Shown in pieces: positions 35,907-44,690 of a stretch of 64,000 bases of DNA. Origin of the DNA: Paenirhodobacter populi. Lineage in GTDB: Bacteria; Pseudomonadota; Alphaproteobacteria; Rhodobacterales; Rhodobacteraceae. Positions within the stretch are counted from its first letter, which is position 1, and each line of letters begins with the position of its first letter. The notes below the pieces were generated by a model, which was not told the DNA's origin, ran no database searches, and saw only the letters and a list, made by a program, of their open reading frames with translations. The DNA is taken from the NCBI RefSeq assembly GCF_004022215.1, contig NZ_SAUZ01000013.1, forward strand, positions 93,780-157,779. Reading direction: 5' to 3'. The position numbers were made by a program, and so were the translations under genes.

Positions 35907-36935
35907 GTGACCAGACCGCCCGGACATTATCCGATGCTCGACGGCATGCGGGGCTATGCCGCGCTGATCGTGATGCTCTACCATTTGCAGCATTTCTTCG
36001 GCGACCGGCTGCCGGTGGGCAACGGCTTCCTCGCCGTCGACCTGTTCTTCATGATGAGCGGCTTCGTCATCGCGCTGAGCTGTGAGACCCGCCTGCGGGA
36101 GGGCGAGATCCGCTTTCGCGGGTTCCTGCGGCGGCGGTTCCTGCGGCTGTATCCAGCCTATCTGGCGGCGACGCTCTTTGGGCTGGTGGTGGCGCTGATC
36201 CTTGCGCGGCAGGGGGTTGAGGTAGCCGCGGCCTTCGCCTCGGCGCTGCTGATGCTGCCCGAGCTGATCCTGCGCGGGGCGGACGGGCCGTTTCCGCTGG
36301 TCCCGCCCGCATGGTCGCTGTTCTACGAATTCTGGGGCAACCTGTTCTATGCGGCGCTGGCGATGCGGTGGCGCACCCGCACGCTGGCGGTGACGGTGGC
36401 GGGGGCGCTTGCGGTCTATGTCGCGGCCACGCAGATCGGCGGCACGTTCGAGCTGGGCGTCGGTTACGCGAACCTGTTGCCGGGGATCGCGCGGTTCTGG
36501 TTCGGCTTCGGGCTGGGGGTGCTGATCTGGCGTTGCCGCGCACGGCTGCCCGATCCGGGCCGGGCGGCGGTGCCGCTGCTGCTGGCGACGCTGGCCTTCG
36601 GCGCGGTGCCAAAGGTCGACGCGCTGCGGTTCCTGTGGGTGGCGGTGGTGATGCCGATGGGCCTGATCGCGGCGCTGCGGATGCCGCTGACCGGGCGCGC
36701 GGCGGCGGTCACCGCGCATCTGGGGCGGATGTCCTATCCGCTTTATCTGCTGCACTGGCCGGTGATGGAGCTGGTCGTCCATCTGGCCGAGGGGTCCGAG
36801 GGCGTCCGGGCATGGACCGATCCGGTGCTGGGCCTGACGATCGTGGCGGTGTCCTGCGCGCTGACGGTGATCCTGACCTATGGGGTCGAGCCGTGGCTGC
36901 GCCGGGCGCTGGATCGGATCACAGCTTGTCGTTGA
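35907..36935 (+). CDS. Acyltransferase 3 family membrane protein
   Basis: A 342-residue integral membrane acyltransferase of the OafA/NodX family with about ten helices. The signature [19 protein letters not shown] contains the catalytic His; [11 protein letters not shown] and the C-terminal [16 protein letters not shown] follow the family. It probably O-acylates a surface or periplasmic sugar; the target is unknown. GTG start at 35907 with AAGGA upstream; the open frame before it is unlike the family. It lies on the strand opposite to its neighbours and its end overlaps uvrC by 17 bp. Confidence 0.85.
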   Translation: MTRPPGHYPMLDGMRGYAALIVMLYHLQHFFGDRLPVGNGFLAVDLFFMMSGFVIALSCETRLREGEIRFRGFLRRRFLRLYPAYLAATLFGLVVALILARQGVEVAAAFASALLMLPELILRGADGPFPLVPPAWSLFYEFWGNLFYAALAMRWRTRTLAVTVAGALAVYVAATQIGGTFELGVGYANLLPGIARFWFGFGLGVLIWRCRARLPDPGRAAVPLLLATLAFGAVPKVDALRFLWVAVVMPMGLIAALRMPLTGRAAAVTAHLGRMSYPLYLLHWPVMELVVHLAEGSEGVRAWTDPVLGLTIVAVSCALTVILTYGVEPWLRRALDRITACR

Positions 36936-38814
36936 AGAAGTTCCAGATCGTCTCCGCCATCGCCTGCGAGATGCCGGGCGCCTCTGTCAGATCGGTGACG
37001 CCCGCGCGGCTGACCGCCTTGGCCGAGCCGAAATGCTGCAACAAGGCCCGCTTGCGGGTCGCGCCGATGCCGGGGATCTCGTCCAGCGGGTTGACCATCT
37101 GCGCCTTCGCCCGTTTCGCGCGGTGGGCGCCGATGGCCCAACGGTGCGCCTCGTCGCGCAGGCGCTGAATGTAATACAGCACCGGGTCCTGACGCGGCAG
37201 GGCGAAGGGACGCTGGCCGTAGCGGTAGAATTCCTCCTTGCCCTGATCGCGGTCGATCCCCTTGGCGACGCCGACCATCGGGATATCGGTCACGCCCATC
37301 TTTTCCATGATCTCGTGCACCGCCGAAACCTGCCCCGCGCCACCGTCGATCAGCAGCAGGTCGGGCCAGATGTCGGTCTTGCGTTCGGGGTCCTCCTTCA
37401 GCAGGCGGGCGAAGCGGCGGGTCAGCACCTCTTTCATCATGCCGAAGTCGTCGCCGGGGGTGAGTTCGTCCCCGCGGATGTTCCATTTGCGATACTGGCT
37501 TTTCAGGAAGCCGTCCGGCCCCGCGCAGATCATCCCGCCCACGGCATTGCTGCCCTGAATGTGGGAGTTGTCGTAGACCTCGATCCGCCCGGGCGGTTTA
37601 GGCAGGCCGAAGGCCTCGGCCACGCCCTTCAGCAGCCGCGCCGTCGCCGCCGATTCCGACATCCGCCGGGCAAGGCTTTCGCGCGCGTTGCGCAGCGCGT
37701 TTTCGACCAGTTCGGCCTTTTCGCCCCGTTGCGGCACGGTGATGTCCACCCGGTGGCCCGCCTTGCCGGTCAGCGCGTCCTGCATCAGGTCGGCATCCTC
37801 GATCGCATGCGACAAGAGGATCAGGCGCGGCGGCTCCTTGCGGTCATAGAACTGGCCGAGGAAGGCTTCGAGGATTTCCGCCTCTTCCGCGCCCGATCCG
37901 GTGCGGGGGTAGAAGTCGTGGTTGCCCCAGCTTTGATGTGCGCGGATGAAGAAGACCTGCACGCAGGCCTGCCCGCCATCCATGTGGAGCGCGATCACAT
38001 CCGCCTCGGCGACGCCGCGCGGGTTGATGCCCTGCGACTGCTGCACCGTGGTCAGCGCCTGAATCCGGTCGCGCAGCGCGGCGGCCCGTTCGTATTCCAT
38101 CGCCTCGGATGCGGTGTTCATCTCCTGCGCCAGATCCCTCTGGATCGAGGTGGTCTTGCCCTGCAGGAACCGTTCGGCATCGGCGACGGTGCGTTGATAA
38201 TCCGCCTCGGCGATCTTGCCCACGCAGGGGGCGGAGCAACGCTTGATCTGGTATTGCAGGCAGGGCCGGGTGCGGCTGGCGAACATCGCATCCGAGCAGT
38301 TGCGCAACTGGAAGACGCGCTCCAGATGGTTGAGCGTGCGGTTCACCGCCGCCGCGCTGGCGAAGGGGCCGAAGTAGCTGCCCTTCACCGTGCGCGCGCC
38401 GCGATGCTTGCGGATTTCCGGAAAGGGCGTCGACTTGTCGATCAGGATGTAGGGGAAGCTCTTGTCGTCGCGCAAAAGCACGTTGTAGCGCGGCTTGAGC
38501 TGCTTGATGAGGTTCTGTTCCAAGAGCAGCGCCTCGGTCTCCGTGCGCGTCGTCAGGAACATCATGTAGGCGGTTTCGCGGATCATCCGGTCGATCCGCC
38601 CCGAATGGCCGTTGAGCCGTGCGTAGCTGGACACCCGCGCCTTCAGGTTGCGCGCCTTGCCGACGTAAAGCACCTCCTGCCGGTCGTTCAGCATCCGGTA
38701 GACGCCCGGAGAACTGTCCAGCCGCGAGACATAATCCGCGATCAGCGCATGGCCGCGCAGCCGCCGGGGGGCGGGGTCGGTGACATCTGGCTGGTCGGGA
38801 TCGGAGCTGTTCAT
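36919..38814 (-). CDS. uvrC: Excinuclease ABC subunit C
   Basis: A 631-residue nuclease making both incisions in nucleotide-excision repair. N-terminal GIY-YIG domain ([20 protein letters not shown]), a cysteine cluster region around [15 protein letters not shown], UvrB-interacting UVR motif (about 210-245), RNase H-like C-terminal endonuclease with [18 protein letters not shown] and DGGAGQV, and a helix-hairpin-helix end ([19 protein letters not shown]). AAAGG precedes ATG 38814. The 317-bp AT-rich upstream region carries unusual repeats. Confidence 0.95.
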   Translation of the reverse strand: MNSSDPDQPDVTDPAPRRLRGHALIADYVSRLDSSPGVYRMLNDRQEVLYVGKARNLKARVSSYARLNGHSGRIDRMIRETAYMMFLTTRTETEALLLEQNLIKQLKPRYNVLLRDDKSFPYILIDKSTPFPEIRKHRGARTVKGSYFGPFASAAAVNRTLNHLERVFQLRNCSDAMFASRTRPCLQYQIKRCSAPCVGKIAEADYQRTVADAERFLQGKTTSIQRDLAQEMNTASEAMEYERAAALRDRIQALTTVQQSQGINPRGVAEADVIALHMDGGQACVQVFFIRAHQSWGNHDFYPRTGSGAEEAEILEAFLGQFYDRKEPPRLILLSHAIEDADLMQDALTGKAGHRVDITVPQRGEKAELVENALRNARESLARRMSESAATARLLKGVAEAFGLPKPPGRIEVYDNSHIQGSNAVGGMICAGPDGFLKSQYRKWNIRGDELTPGDDFGMMKEVLTRRFARLLKEDPERKTDIWPDLLLIDGGAGQVSAVHEIMEKMGVTDIPMVGVAKGIDRDQGKEEFYRYGQRPFALPRQDPVLYYIQRLRDEAHRWAIGAHRAKRAKAQMVNPLDEIPGIGATRKRALLQHFGSAKAVSRAGVTDLTEAPGISQAMAETIWNFFNDKL

Positions 38815-39131
38815 TTTACCTTTTGTTAAGATTTTGATTCCCCCTCTGGCTGCAACCTTCCGGGGGCGAGTTCAAGGATAAAGGCATCCACCGTTTCTGT
38901 GGATAACTCTGTTGGGAAGTTTTGGAGATCGCGAAATTATCCTTGAATCATTGGCCCTTCCTTGAACGGCCTAATTTTTGGGCAACCGCGTAGGCATTTG
39001 ATATTTCAGGATATTTTTTTGACGTTTTTGCAACCCCCTGAATCCATTGAAAGAATCGTATCAGATTTGTTACGGTTTCGTGAGGGGTGGACAACCTGTC
39101 GCAACGATCCCGTCGACGGCGGATTTTCGCC
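38815..39131. promoter_or_regulatory. AT-rich uvrC upstream region with repeated TTCAAGGA boxes and GANTC sites
   Basis: This stretch is clearly lower in GC than the window average. TTCAAGGATAA at 38871-38881 and its exact inverted copy at 38937-38947 flank a DnaA-box match; a third inverted copy of the 8-mer core is at 38959-38966, 19 nt from the second. On the minus strand the second copy leads into GATAAT, a plausible uvrC -10. Four GANTC sites occur at 38836, 38945, 39040 and 39053. GTTC-N7-GTTC, the alphaproteobacterial LexA pattern, was looked for and not found. The uvrC promoter is certainly here; the meaning of the repeats is unknown. Confidence 0.45.
38898..38906 (-). promoter_or_regulatory. 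Consensus DnaA box
   Basis: TGTGGATAA on the plus strand, i.e. TTATCCACA on the minus strand: an exact match to the classical DnaA box, lying inside the inverted repeat upstream of uvrC. One box plus the imperfect TTGTCCACC (minus strand, near 39088) is too few to call a replication origin; DnaA-dependent regulation of uvrC, or chance, is possible. Confidence 0.45.
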
Positions 39132-39908
39132 TTACTCGGGGCCCAGCACATCGGGGGTTTTCCAGCCCAGATGCTGCCCTCCGTCGACGCAGAGGAGTTG
39201 CCCGGTCACCGCCACCGCATCCAGATAATAGCCAAGCGCGGCACAGATATCGGAAGGGTCGGCCCCCCGTTCAAGGATCGTCGCGGCGCGCTGGCGGGCG
39301 AAGTGATCGGCGGACTGGCGGTCGCCTTGCAGCGTCGGTCCGGGGCCGATGGCGTTGACCCGGATCTCGGGCGCCAGAGCCTGCGCCGAGGTCCTGGTCA
39401 GCGACCACAGCGCCGCCTTGGCAAGGCTGTAGGTGATGAACTCGGGCGTCGGTTTCAGCACCCGCTGATCGACCATGTTGACGATGAGCGAGGTGGCGCG
39501 CGGCTCTCCGCCCTTCCGGTCGGCCTTTGGCGCCTGCCGGGCAAAGGCCTGCGTCAGCACGAAGGGCGCCCGCAGGTTCGATCCGATGTGGCGGTCCCAG
39601 CTTGTCCGGGTCGCGCTGTCCAGATTGTCGTATTCGAAGATCGAGGCGCTGTTCACCAGCACGCCGAGCGGCCCGCCAAGCGCCTCCGCCGCCTGTCCGA
39701 CCAGCGCCTGCGTCTGGTCTTCGTCCAGCAGGTCGGCGGTGACGACCCCGGCGGTGACGCCAAGGGCGCGGGCCTCGGCGGCGGTGGTCTCGGCCTCATG
39801 GCGCGATCCGTGGCAATGGATCGCCACGTCATGGCCGCGTCCCGCCAGATACAGCGCCATCGCCCGGCCAAGCCGTTTTCCCGCGCCGGTGACGAGGGCC
39901 TTGGGCAT
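39132..39908 (-). CDS. SDR-family oxidoreductase, pteridine-reductase/FolM-like
   Basis: A 258-residue NAD(P)H-dependent short-chain dehydrogenase. The cofactor motif TGAGKRLG fits the TGxxxRxG form that marks pteridine reductases (PTR1/FolM) rather than the general TGxxxGxG. The active site has VNSAS and YSLAK (Tyr-x-x-x-Lys), and DGGQHLGW lies at the C-terminus. Reduction of a pterin, perhaps tetrahydromonapterin synthesis, is inferred. Start: AGGAGG lies 6 nt before the ATG at 39908 but directly abuts the ATG at 39914, so 39908 is preferred. Confidence 0.75.
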   Translation of the reverse strand: MPKALVTGAGKRLGRAMALYLAGRGHDVAIHCHGSRHEAETTAAEARALGVTAGVVTADLLDEDQTQALVGQAAEALGGPLGVLVNSASIFEYDNLDSATRTSWDRHIGSNLRAPFVLTQAFARQAPKADRKGGEPRATSLIVNMVDQRVLKPTPEFITYSLAKAALWSLTRTSAQALAPEIRVNAIGPGPTLQGDRQSADHFARQRAATILERGADPSDICAALGYYLDAVAVTGQLLCVDGGQHLGWKTPDVLGPE

Positions 39909-39933
39909 GTTCATCCTCCTCGAAGTTTCTGGC

Positions 39934-40113
39934 TCAGGATTTCGGGGTCTTGCCGCAGGGACAGGGGCCGGGGCCGATCCGCGGGCGGCCGCAGGCGGAA
40001 CAGCGCCCGCGCCCCCGTATCACCCGCCGCTTTGCCGCCGGGACCCAGTATTTGGCAAAGATCGCAAGGACCGCCATGGCGATCAGGAACAGGGTCATGA
40101 TCTTGATCAGCAT
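39934..40113 (-). CDS. Small membrane protein with C-terminal zinc-ribbon-like cysteines
   Basis: A 59-residue protein that I translated by hand: MLIKIMTLFLIAMAVLAIF opens with one membrane helix (about 4-20), a basic linker follows (AAKRRVIRGRGR), then CSACGRPRIGPGPCPCG, a CxxC...CxCG knuckle that could hold one zinc ion. AGGGGG precedes the ATG, whose position is only 8 nt after the stop of the S49 peptidase gene, and the SDR start is 25 nt further on, so it is the middle gene of a three-gene operon. Function unknown; it looks like a membrane-tethered zinc-ribbon accessory protein. Confidence 0.75.
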   Translation of the reverse strand: MLIKIMTLFLIAMAVLAIFAKYWVPAAKRRVIRGRGRCSACGRPRIGPGPCPCGKTPKS

Positions 40114-40121
40114 GGTGCCCC

Positions 40122-40958
40122 CTAAAGCCCGTAGCGTGCGCGGATGGCGCGTTCCTCGGCCTGCGCGATGATCGCCTCCGCCGCCTCGGTGCCAAGGCCC
40201 GATCCGAAGGCCGCGCCGATCCGGCGCAACAGCGAGCGTCTTTGTCCGTAGGGGATCAACGCCACCTTGTCGCCGTAAAGCGCCTTCAGCTTCGGCACCG
40301 CATGACCGATGCCGTCGATCAGCCCGGTGGCGATCGCCTGCCGGCCGGTCCAGACCTCGCCGGTGAACAGGTCGCCTTCGGCGAGCTTCGGCCCGCGCCG
40401 GCTGGTCACCCAGTCGCGGAAGCTGACGTGCATGTCTTCGAGCAGGCGGGTGAGGCGTTCGACATCCTCGGGCTTTTCCGGGCGGAACGGGTCGAGGAAG
40501 CTTTTCGAGCCGCCCGCCGTATGGACGCGCCGCTGGATCCCGTGGCGGTCGATGAACCCGTCGAGCCCGAACCCGGCCGAGATCACCCCGATGGAGCCGA
40601 CGATCGAGGTGCCGTCCGCCCAGATGTCATCCGCCGCGCAGGCGAGCCAGTAGCCGCCCGAGGCCGCCACATCCTCGACGAAGGCATGGACCGGGATGCG
40701 CTTTTCATCCGCCAGCCGGCGGATGCGCGCGGCGATCAGCGAGGACTGCACCGGCGATCCGCCGGGCGAATTGATCAGCAGTGCCACGGCATCCGGGCGG
40801 CCGCGGGCGAAGGCGCGCTCGATCAGCGGCGCGAGGGCCGCGTCGGACAGGCCCGCGGCACCGGGGCGCGTGGCGCCGATGACGCCGTGCAGGCGCAGCA
40901 CGGCCACCCGTTTCTGGCGGGGGCGGAAGCGGGCGGGGAGGAGGCGCAGGATATCCAT
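40122..40958 (-). CDS. S49-family peptidase (SppA/SohB-like)
   Basis: A 278-residue ClpP-fold serine protease. The catalytic Ser lies in EDVAASGGYWLACAADD and the general-base Lys in GGSKSFLDPF; GSIGVISAGFGL is also typical. It is of the short, single-domain SppA/SohB type and would cleave signal-peptide remnants or membrane proteins. A clear N-terminal membrane anchor is not visible (MDILRLLPARFRPRQ is amphipathic and basic). First gene of the operon with the small zinc-ribbon protein and the SDR. Confidence 0.85.
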   Translation of the reverse strand: MDILRLLPARFRPRQKRVAVLRLHGVIGATRPGAAGLSDAALAPLIERAFARGRPDAVALLINSPGGSPVQSSLIAARIRRLADEKRIPVHAFVEDVAASGGYWLACAADDIWADGTSIVGSIGVISAGFGLDGFIDRHGIQRRVHTAGGSKSFLDPFRPEKPEDVERLTRLLEDMHVSFRDWVTSRRGPKLAEGDLFTGEVWTGRQAIATGLIDGIGHAVPKLKALYGDKVALIPYGQRRSLLRRIGAAFGSGLGTEAAEAIIAQAEERAIRARYGL

Positions 40959-41070
40959 GCGACCGATTTAGGGGCCCCGGGCGGGCGCGGCAAGCGCGCA
41001 GGCGGTGGCGGCTCGACTTTCGTGCCGAACGGGGGCAGTTTGGCCTTTCGATCCCGGACCGGAGGTTCCC

Positions 41071-41871
41071 ATGTCCCTGCCAGACGGCGCGATCCGCATC
41101 ACCCTGCCCGACGGGGCGGAACAGGTCCTGCCCGAGGAAACGGCGGTGGCGCTGGTCTATGACGGCACGACGCAGGCGGTGATGATGGCGACGCCCGCCG
41201 ATCTGGAGGATTTCCTGATCGGCTTCGCGCTGACCGAGGGGCTGATCGAGGCGCCCGGCGAAGTGTCGGGGGTCGAGGTGCTGGAGCAGCCGCGCGGGAT
41301 CGAGGCGCGCGGCTGGCTGGCCGCGGGCGCCGGGCTGCGGTTCATGGAACGGCGCCGGGCGATGGCGGGGCCGGTGGGTTGCGGATTGTGCGGCATCGAC
41401 AGTCTGGAACAGGCATTGCGCCCGCTGACGCGGGCGCCCCGCGCCCCCTTCGGGGGCGAAGAAGGGGGGGCGGCTTCGGCCGGGCTGACGCCCGACCTCG
41501 CCGCGCGGGCGCTTGACGATCTGCGGGCGGGGCAGGTGCTGAAGGATGCGAGCCGCGCCACCCATGCGGCGGGGTTCTGGGTGCCCGATGCGGGGATCGT
41601 GGCGCTGCGCGAGGATGTCGGGCGGCACAATGCGCTGGACAAGCTGGTGGGGGCGCTGGCGCGTCAGGGGATCGACCCGGCGCGCGGGGCGGTGGTGATG
41701 ACCTCGCGCGTGTCGGTCGATCTGGTGCAGAAGGCCGCCGTCGCCGGGGCGGGCGCGCTGATCGCCCCCTCGGCGCCGACCTCGCTCGCGGTGCGGGAGG
41801 CCGGGGCGGCGGGGCTGCGGCTGATCGCGCGGGGGGCGGCCGGGTTGACGGTTTTCGCCACCGGGGCGTGA
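41071..41871 (+). CDS. fdhD: Formate dehydrogenase accessory sulfurtransferase FdhD
   Basis: A 266-residue protein that transfers sulfur from a cysteine desulfurase to the molybdenum cofactor of formate dehydrogenase. The redox/sulfur-carrying CxxC is in VGCGLCGID (about residue 105). FLIGFALTEGLI, ALREDVGRHNALDKL and SRVSVDLVQKAA are family segments. GGAGG lies before ATG 41071. No formate dehydrogenase gene is in the window; moaDE lies about 7 kb away. Followed by 3'-end element copy H. Confidence 0.93.
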   Translation: MSLPDGAIRITLPDGAEQVLPEETAVALVYDGTTQAVMMATPADLEDFLIGFALTEGLIEAPGEVSGVEVLEQPRGIEARGWLAAGAGLRFMERRRAMAGPVGCGLCGIDSLEQALRPLTRAPRAPFGGEEGGAASAGLTPDLAARALDDLRAGQVLKDASRATHAAGFWVPDAGIVALREDVGRHNALDKLVGALARQGIDPARGAVVMTSRVSVDLVQKAAVAGAGALIAPSAPTSLAVREAGAAGLRLIARGAAGLTVFATGA

Positions 41872-41916
41872 GCGACTGGAACGAAACCGAACCCTTGTGC
41901 GCGTGGAGAGGGAGGA

Positions 41917-41980
41917 GGGGGCGCTGCCCCCTCTTGGCCTGCGGCCAATTCACCCCCGGGATATTTAAGGAAAGATGAAA
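41917..41980 (+). repeat. 3'-end extragenic element, copy H (downstream of fdhD)
   Basis: Hairpin 1 GGGGGC-GCT-GCCCCC (41917-41931), hairpin 2 TTGGCC-TGC-GGCCAA (41934-41948), then CACCCCCGGGATATTTAAGG. Starts 46 nt after the fdhD stop and lies between convergent genes. Confidence 0.75.
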
Positions 41981-42015
41981 GGCAGAAAGGGGCTTTGCTG
42001 GTTTGAAATGCGCTT

Positions 42016-42345
42016 TCAGCCGCCGGTCTTCGCCCGGTCGAGTTTCGCGCGCAGCTCGGACGCCTCGCGGCGGGCGTCGCGCAAGCCGTCCATCGCGGCG
42101 CGGAGTTCCGCCTCGGTCTGGGTCAGCTGGTTGGTCAGCTCCGCCTCGCGCGTTTCCATGTAGCCAAGCGCCTGATCGCGCGTTTCCTCGGCCTCGTGCA
42201 GGGCCTGCGCCATCTGTTCCAGTTCGCCCATATCCGCCTTCGACACCCGCGTCAGGCGGTGCATCAGCCATGACGAGAACCAGCCGAGGCAGAAGAAGAC
42301 AAACAGGATGATCGCCGTGGCGATGACGAATTCGGTTCTGTTCAT
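42016..42345 (-). CDS. Small membrane-anchored coiled-coil protein
   Basis: A 109-residue protein. One N-terminal membrane helix (about 6-28, rich in Phe, Ile and Leu) is followed by a charged heptad-like stretch from about 38 to the end (MAQALHEAEETRDQAL and so on), predicted as a long coiled coil facing the cytoplasm or periplasm. No domain I recognise. The upstream frame is Arg/Pro-rich shadow of the ompA-like gene; ATG 42345 starts the membrane helix properly. It follows the OmpA-family gene by 46 nt on the same strand and may act with it at the envelope. Confidence 0.7.
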   Translation of the reverse strand: MNRTEFVIATAIILFVFFCLGWFSSWLMHRLTRVSKADMGELEQMAQALHEAEETRDQALGYMETREAELTNQLTQTEAELRAAMDGLRDARREASELRAKLDRAKTGG

Positions 42346-42391
42346 GGGCGGTCCCTGTCGTCTCGGGTCGGGGAATGGGATTGGGCGGGCG

Positions 42392-44614
42392 TCATTCCGA
42401 GGTGTCCAGCCCGTCGGGGCGGGTCTCGGGCTTCGCCGGGGAATCTTCGGCCGGGGCGACGGGGACCTCGATCGTCGGATCCTGTTCCGGCAGGGCGGCG
42501 GGCGCGGGGCCTTCGCTCTCGGGGGCGGTGTCGGGCGGCGCGCCATCCGTGGATCCGGTGTCGGGTCCCTCGGTTTCGCCGGCCTGCGGGGCGGTCGCCT
42601 GCGTATCATCGGTGGCAGGCGCCTCGCCCGTATCGTCGGGGGCTTCCTCCATCGGCGGGGCGTCGTCGCCCAGGGTGTCCAGCGGGGCTTCGTCTTCACC
42701 CTCGGGCGTGGTCACCTCCGTCTCATCCGTCACGCCGGCGTGTTGCTCCGCCTCGGTCACGGGCGTCGCCTCGGTGGCGGGCAGGGGGGCGCCCTCGGTT
42801 TCGATCGGCTTCGCGTCCAGCAGGACGAATTCGATGCGGCGGTTGGCCTCGCGCCCCTCTTCGGTGCCGTTGTCGGCGATCGGCTGCGTCTCGCCATAGC
42901 CCGCGGCCACGAGGTTTTCGGTCAGGACATGGCGTTCCATCAGCGCCATCAGCACCGACCGCGCCCGTTCCTGCGACAGCGCGAGGTTCATTTCGTCGCG
43001 GCCCTGGCTGTCGGTGTGGCCGGCGATCTCCATGCGGAAATCCTGGCAGTCCTTCATCGCCACCGCCAGATCGTCGAGCGTCTTTTCCCCGGCGGCGGCG
43101 ATGACCGCCGAGCCGGGCTCGAAGCTGACCTTGCTGGCGGCCAGAACGCCGTTCAGCCGGTCCACGCATTCCGGCCCGGTGGGCAGGCCCAGCACCGGGT
43201 CGAGCCGCCGGTCATACTGGATGGCGAGCGCGATCGCCGCCCCTTCGCCCAGCCGTTTGGCCAGAAGCCGCGAGACGGTGTCCGAGGCCTGCTGATCACC
43301 GGTGATGCCGCTGACCCGGACCAGATCCGGGGTGACCACCACCGAACCGGAGGCCAGCGTGTCCAGCGCCTCGAGCGCGGCCATCGTGCGCACCGGCCAG
43401 CCCTGCGGCAGGTCGGGGTCGAGCCGCGTCGCCCCGTAGACCGAGGCGGCGCCGAACCGCGCGCGGGCGTAGCTTTCGATCGCGTCGCGGCTGCGGGCAT
43501 TGGTGACGCGGCCGCGCAGGGACACCTTGCCGTCCTTGTCCAGAAGCGCGGTGAATTCGGGGCGGGTGCCCTCGGCCTCGGCCGCCTTCTGCCGTTCCGC
43601 CTTGAGCGAGAAGATATCCGGCAGGTTCGATTCCAGCTCGCCCACGACCTTGTCGTAGGTCGCCTGCGGCACGTCCGGCGCGGCGGCGAGGACGATATCG
43701 GCATCGGCGAAGGTGATGGTGCCCGCGCCCAGTTCCCTGAGCGCCTTCAGCCCCATCACCACCGCGTCGCCCCATTGCGGCGAGGGGGTGCCCATGCCGA
43801 TGGTGCAGCCCTGCGCGCCCTTGACGCCCGCATCGCGCGCGGCGGCCAGGATGCGGTCGCGCGCGCGGTCGGTATCGGCGGAACAGGCGTCGAAGCGCGC
43901 GCCCTCATCGTCGATCAGGAAGCGCAGGGTGAAGGGGGTGATGACCGGGCGCGGGGCCGAGATCTCGGAGACCAGCTTCAGCTCAACCGGGCGGCGACGG
44001 GCCAGCGATGTCTCGATCCGGGTCTTTTCCGCCGGGCTGTCGGCGATCGCGTTCACCTCGACCAGCCCCGGATCGACCGAGATCTTGGCGCGCGGCAGGG
44101 TGCGGATCGTCTCGACGGCGAAGTCGACGGCCATGCCCCAGCCATCGGGTTCGGGATAATCGGCGGTCTCCAGCATGTCGGTGACGGTGCCGACGCCCTG
44201 CTGCGCCTCAAGCCGCGACACCAGCGCCGCGCGGTCCGTGGCCGAGGGGATGAACCCGATCAGCGAGATCCCGTCGTCATTGCGCAGCATCTCCAGCGAG
44301 AAATCCGGCGGCGCGGTGGCCACGCTGTTTTCGACATCGGTGTTGTCGACGATGCGCGAACTGTCGACCACGGTGCTGGCGCGGGTGATGGCGCGGAAGC
44401 GTTCCGCCTCGGACGGCGCGGTGCCCAGCAAGATCACCTGCAGCCCGTCGGTGCGCACATCGACCCAGCCGTGGCCCGTCGCCTCCATCTCGATCTGCAT
44501 CATCTTCTGCGAACGCTTCTCGATCACCGTGGCCGAGCCGCCCGCAGCGAAGGCCGCGAGCACCGCGGCGGAGGCAAAGCAGACGGTGGTCAGGATCTTG
44601 GCGCGCAGGCTCAT
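42392..44614 (-). CDS. OmpA-family protein with large N-terminal region and acidic tail
   Basis: A 740-residue envelope protein. An N-terminal membrane helix or signal (about 7-30) is followed by about 450 residues that include repeated BON-like units (for example DLVRVSGITGDQQASDTVSRLL and similar segments). An OmpA-type peptidoglycan-binding domain follows (about 500-610: IAGHTDSQGRDEMNLALSQ, GYGETQPIADN, NRRIEF). The last 120 residues are an acidic, Pro/Glu/Thr-rich, probably disordered tail, unusual after an OmpA domain. It may link the inner membrane to murein. In operon with the coiled-coil gene. Confidence 0.8.
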   Translation of the reverse strand: MSLRAKILTTVCFASAAVLAAFAAGGSATVIEKRSQKMMQIEMEATGHGWVDVRTDGLQVILLGTAPSEAERFRAITRASTVVDSSRIVDNTDVENSVATAPPDFSLEMLRNDDGISLIGFIPSATDRAALVSRLEAQQGVGTVTDMLETADYPEPDGWGMAVDFAVETIRTLPRAKISVDPGLVEVNAIADSPAEKTRIETSLARRRPVELKLVSEISAPRPVITPFTLRFLIDDEGARFDACSADTDRARDRILAAARDAGVKGAQGCTIGMGTPSPQWGDAVVMGLKALRELGAGTITFADADIVLAAAPDVPQATYDKVVGELESNLPDIFSLKAERQKAAEAEGTRPEFTALLDKDGKVSLRGRVTNARSRDAIESYARARFGAASVYGATRLDPDLPQGWPVRTMAALEALDTLASGSVVVTPDLVRVSGITGDQQASDTVSRLLAKRLGEGAAIALAIQYDRRLDPVLGLPTGPECVDRLNGVLAASKVSFEPGSAVIAAAGEKTLDDLAVAMKDCQDFRMEIAGHTDSQGRDEMNLALSQERARSVLMALMERHVLTENLVAAGYGETQPIADNGTEEGREANRRIEFVLLDAKPIETEGAPLPATEATPVTEAEQHAGVTDETEVTTPEGEDEAPLDTLGDDAPPMEEAPDDTGEAPATDDTQATAPQAGETEGPDTGSTDGAPPDTAPESEGPAPAALPEQDPTIEVPVAPAEDSPAKPETRPDGLDTSE

Positions 44615-44690
44615 GCGGTCTCCTCATTGCCGTTCGGATAGGGGCCGTCCGGGTCGGGCCTGTCTTATGCGGCAGGGTCGGGCGAGGCAA

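Noticed and set aside
38815..39131. Chromosomal replication origin
   Set aside because: Only one exact DnaA box and one two-mismatch box are present, no dnaA, hemE or parAB neighbours are seen, and the AT-rich stretch is short.
38815..39131. LexA (SOS) box upstream of uvrC
   Set aside because: The alphaproteobacterial pattern GTTC-N7-GTTC, or its reverse, does not occur; the repeated TTCAAGGA boxes do not fit it.
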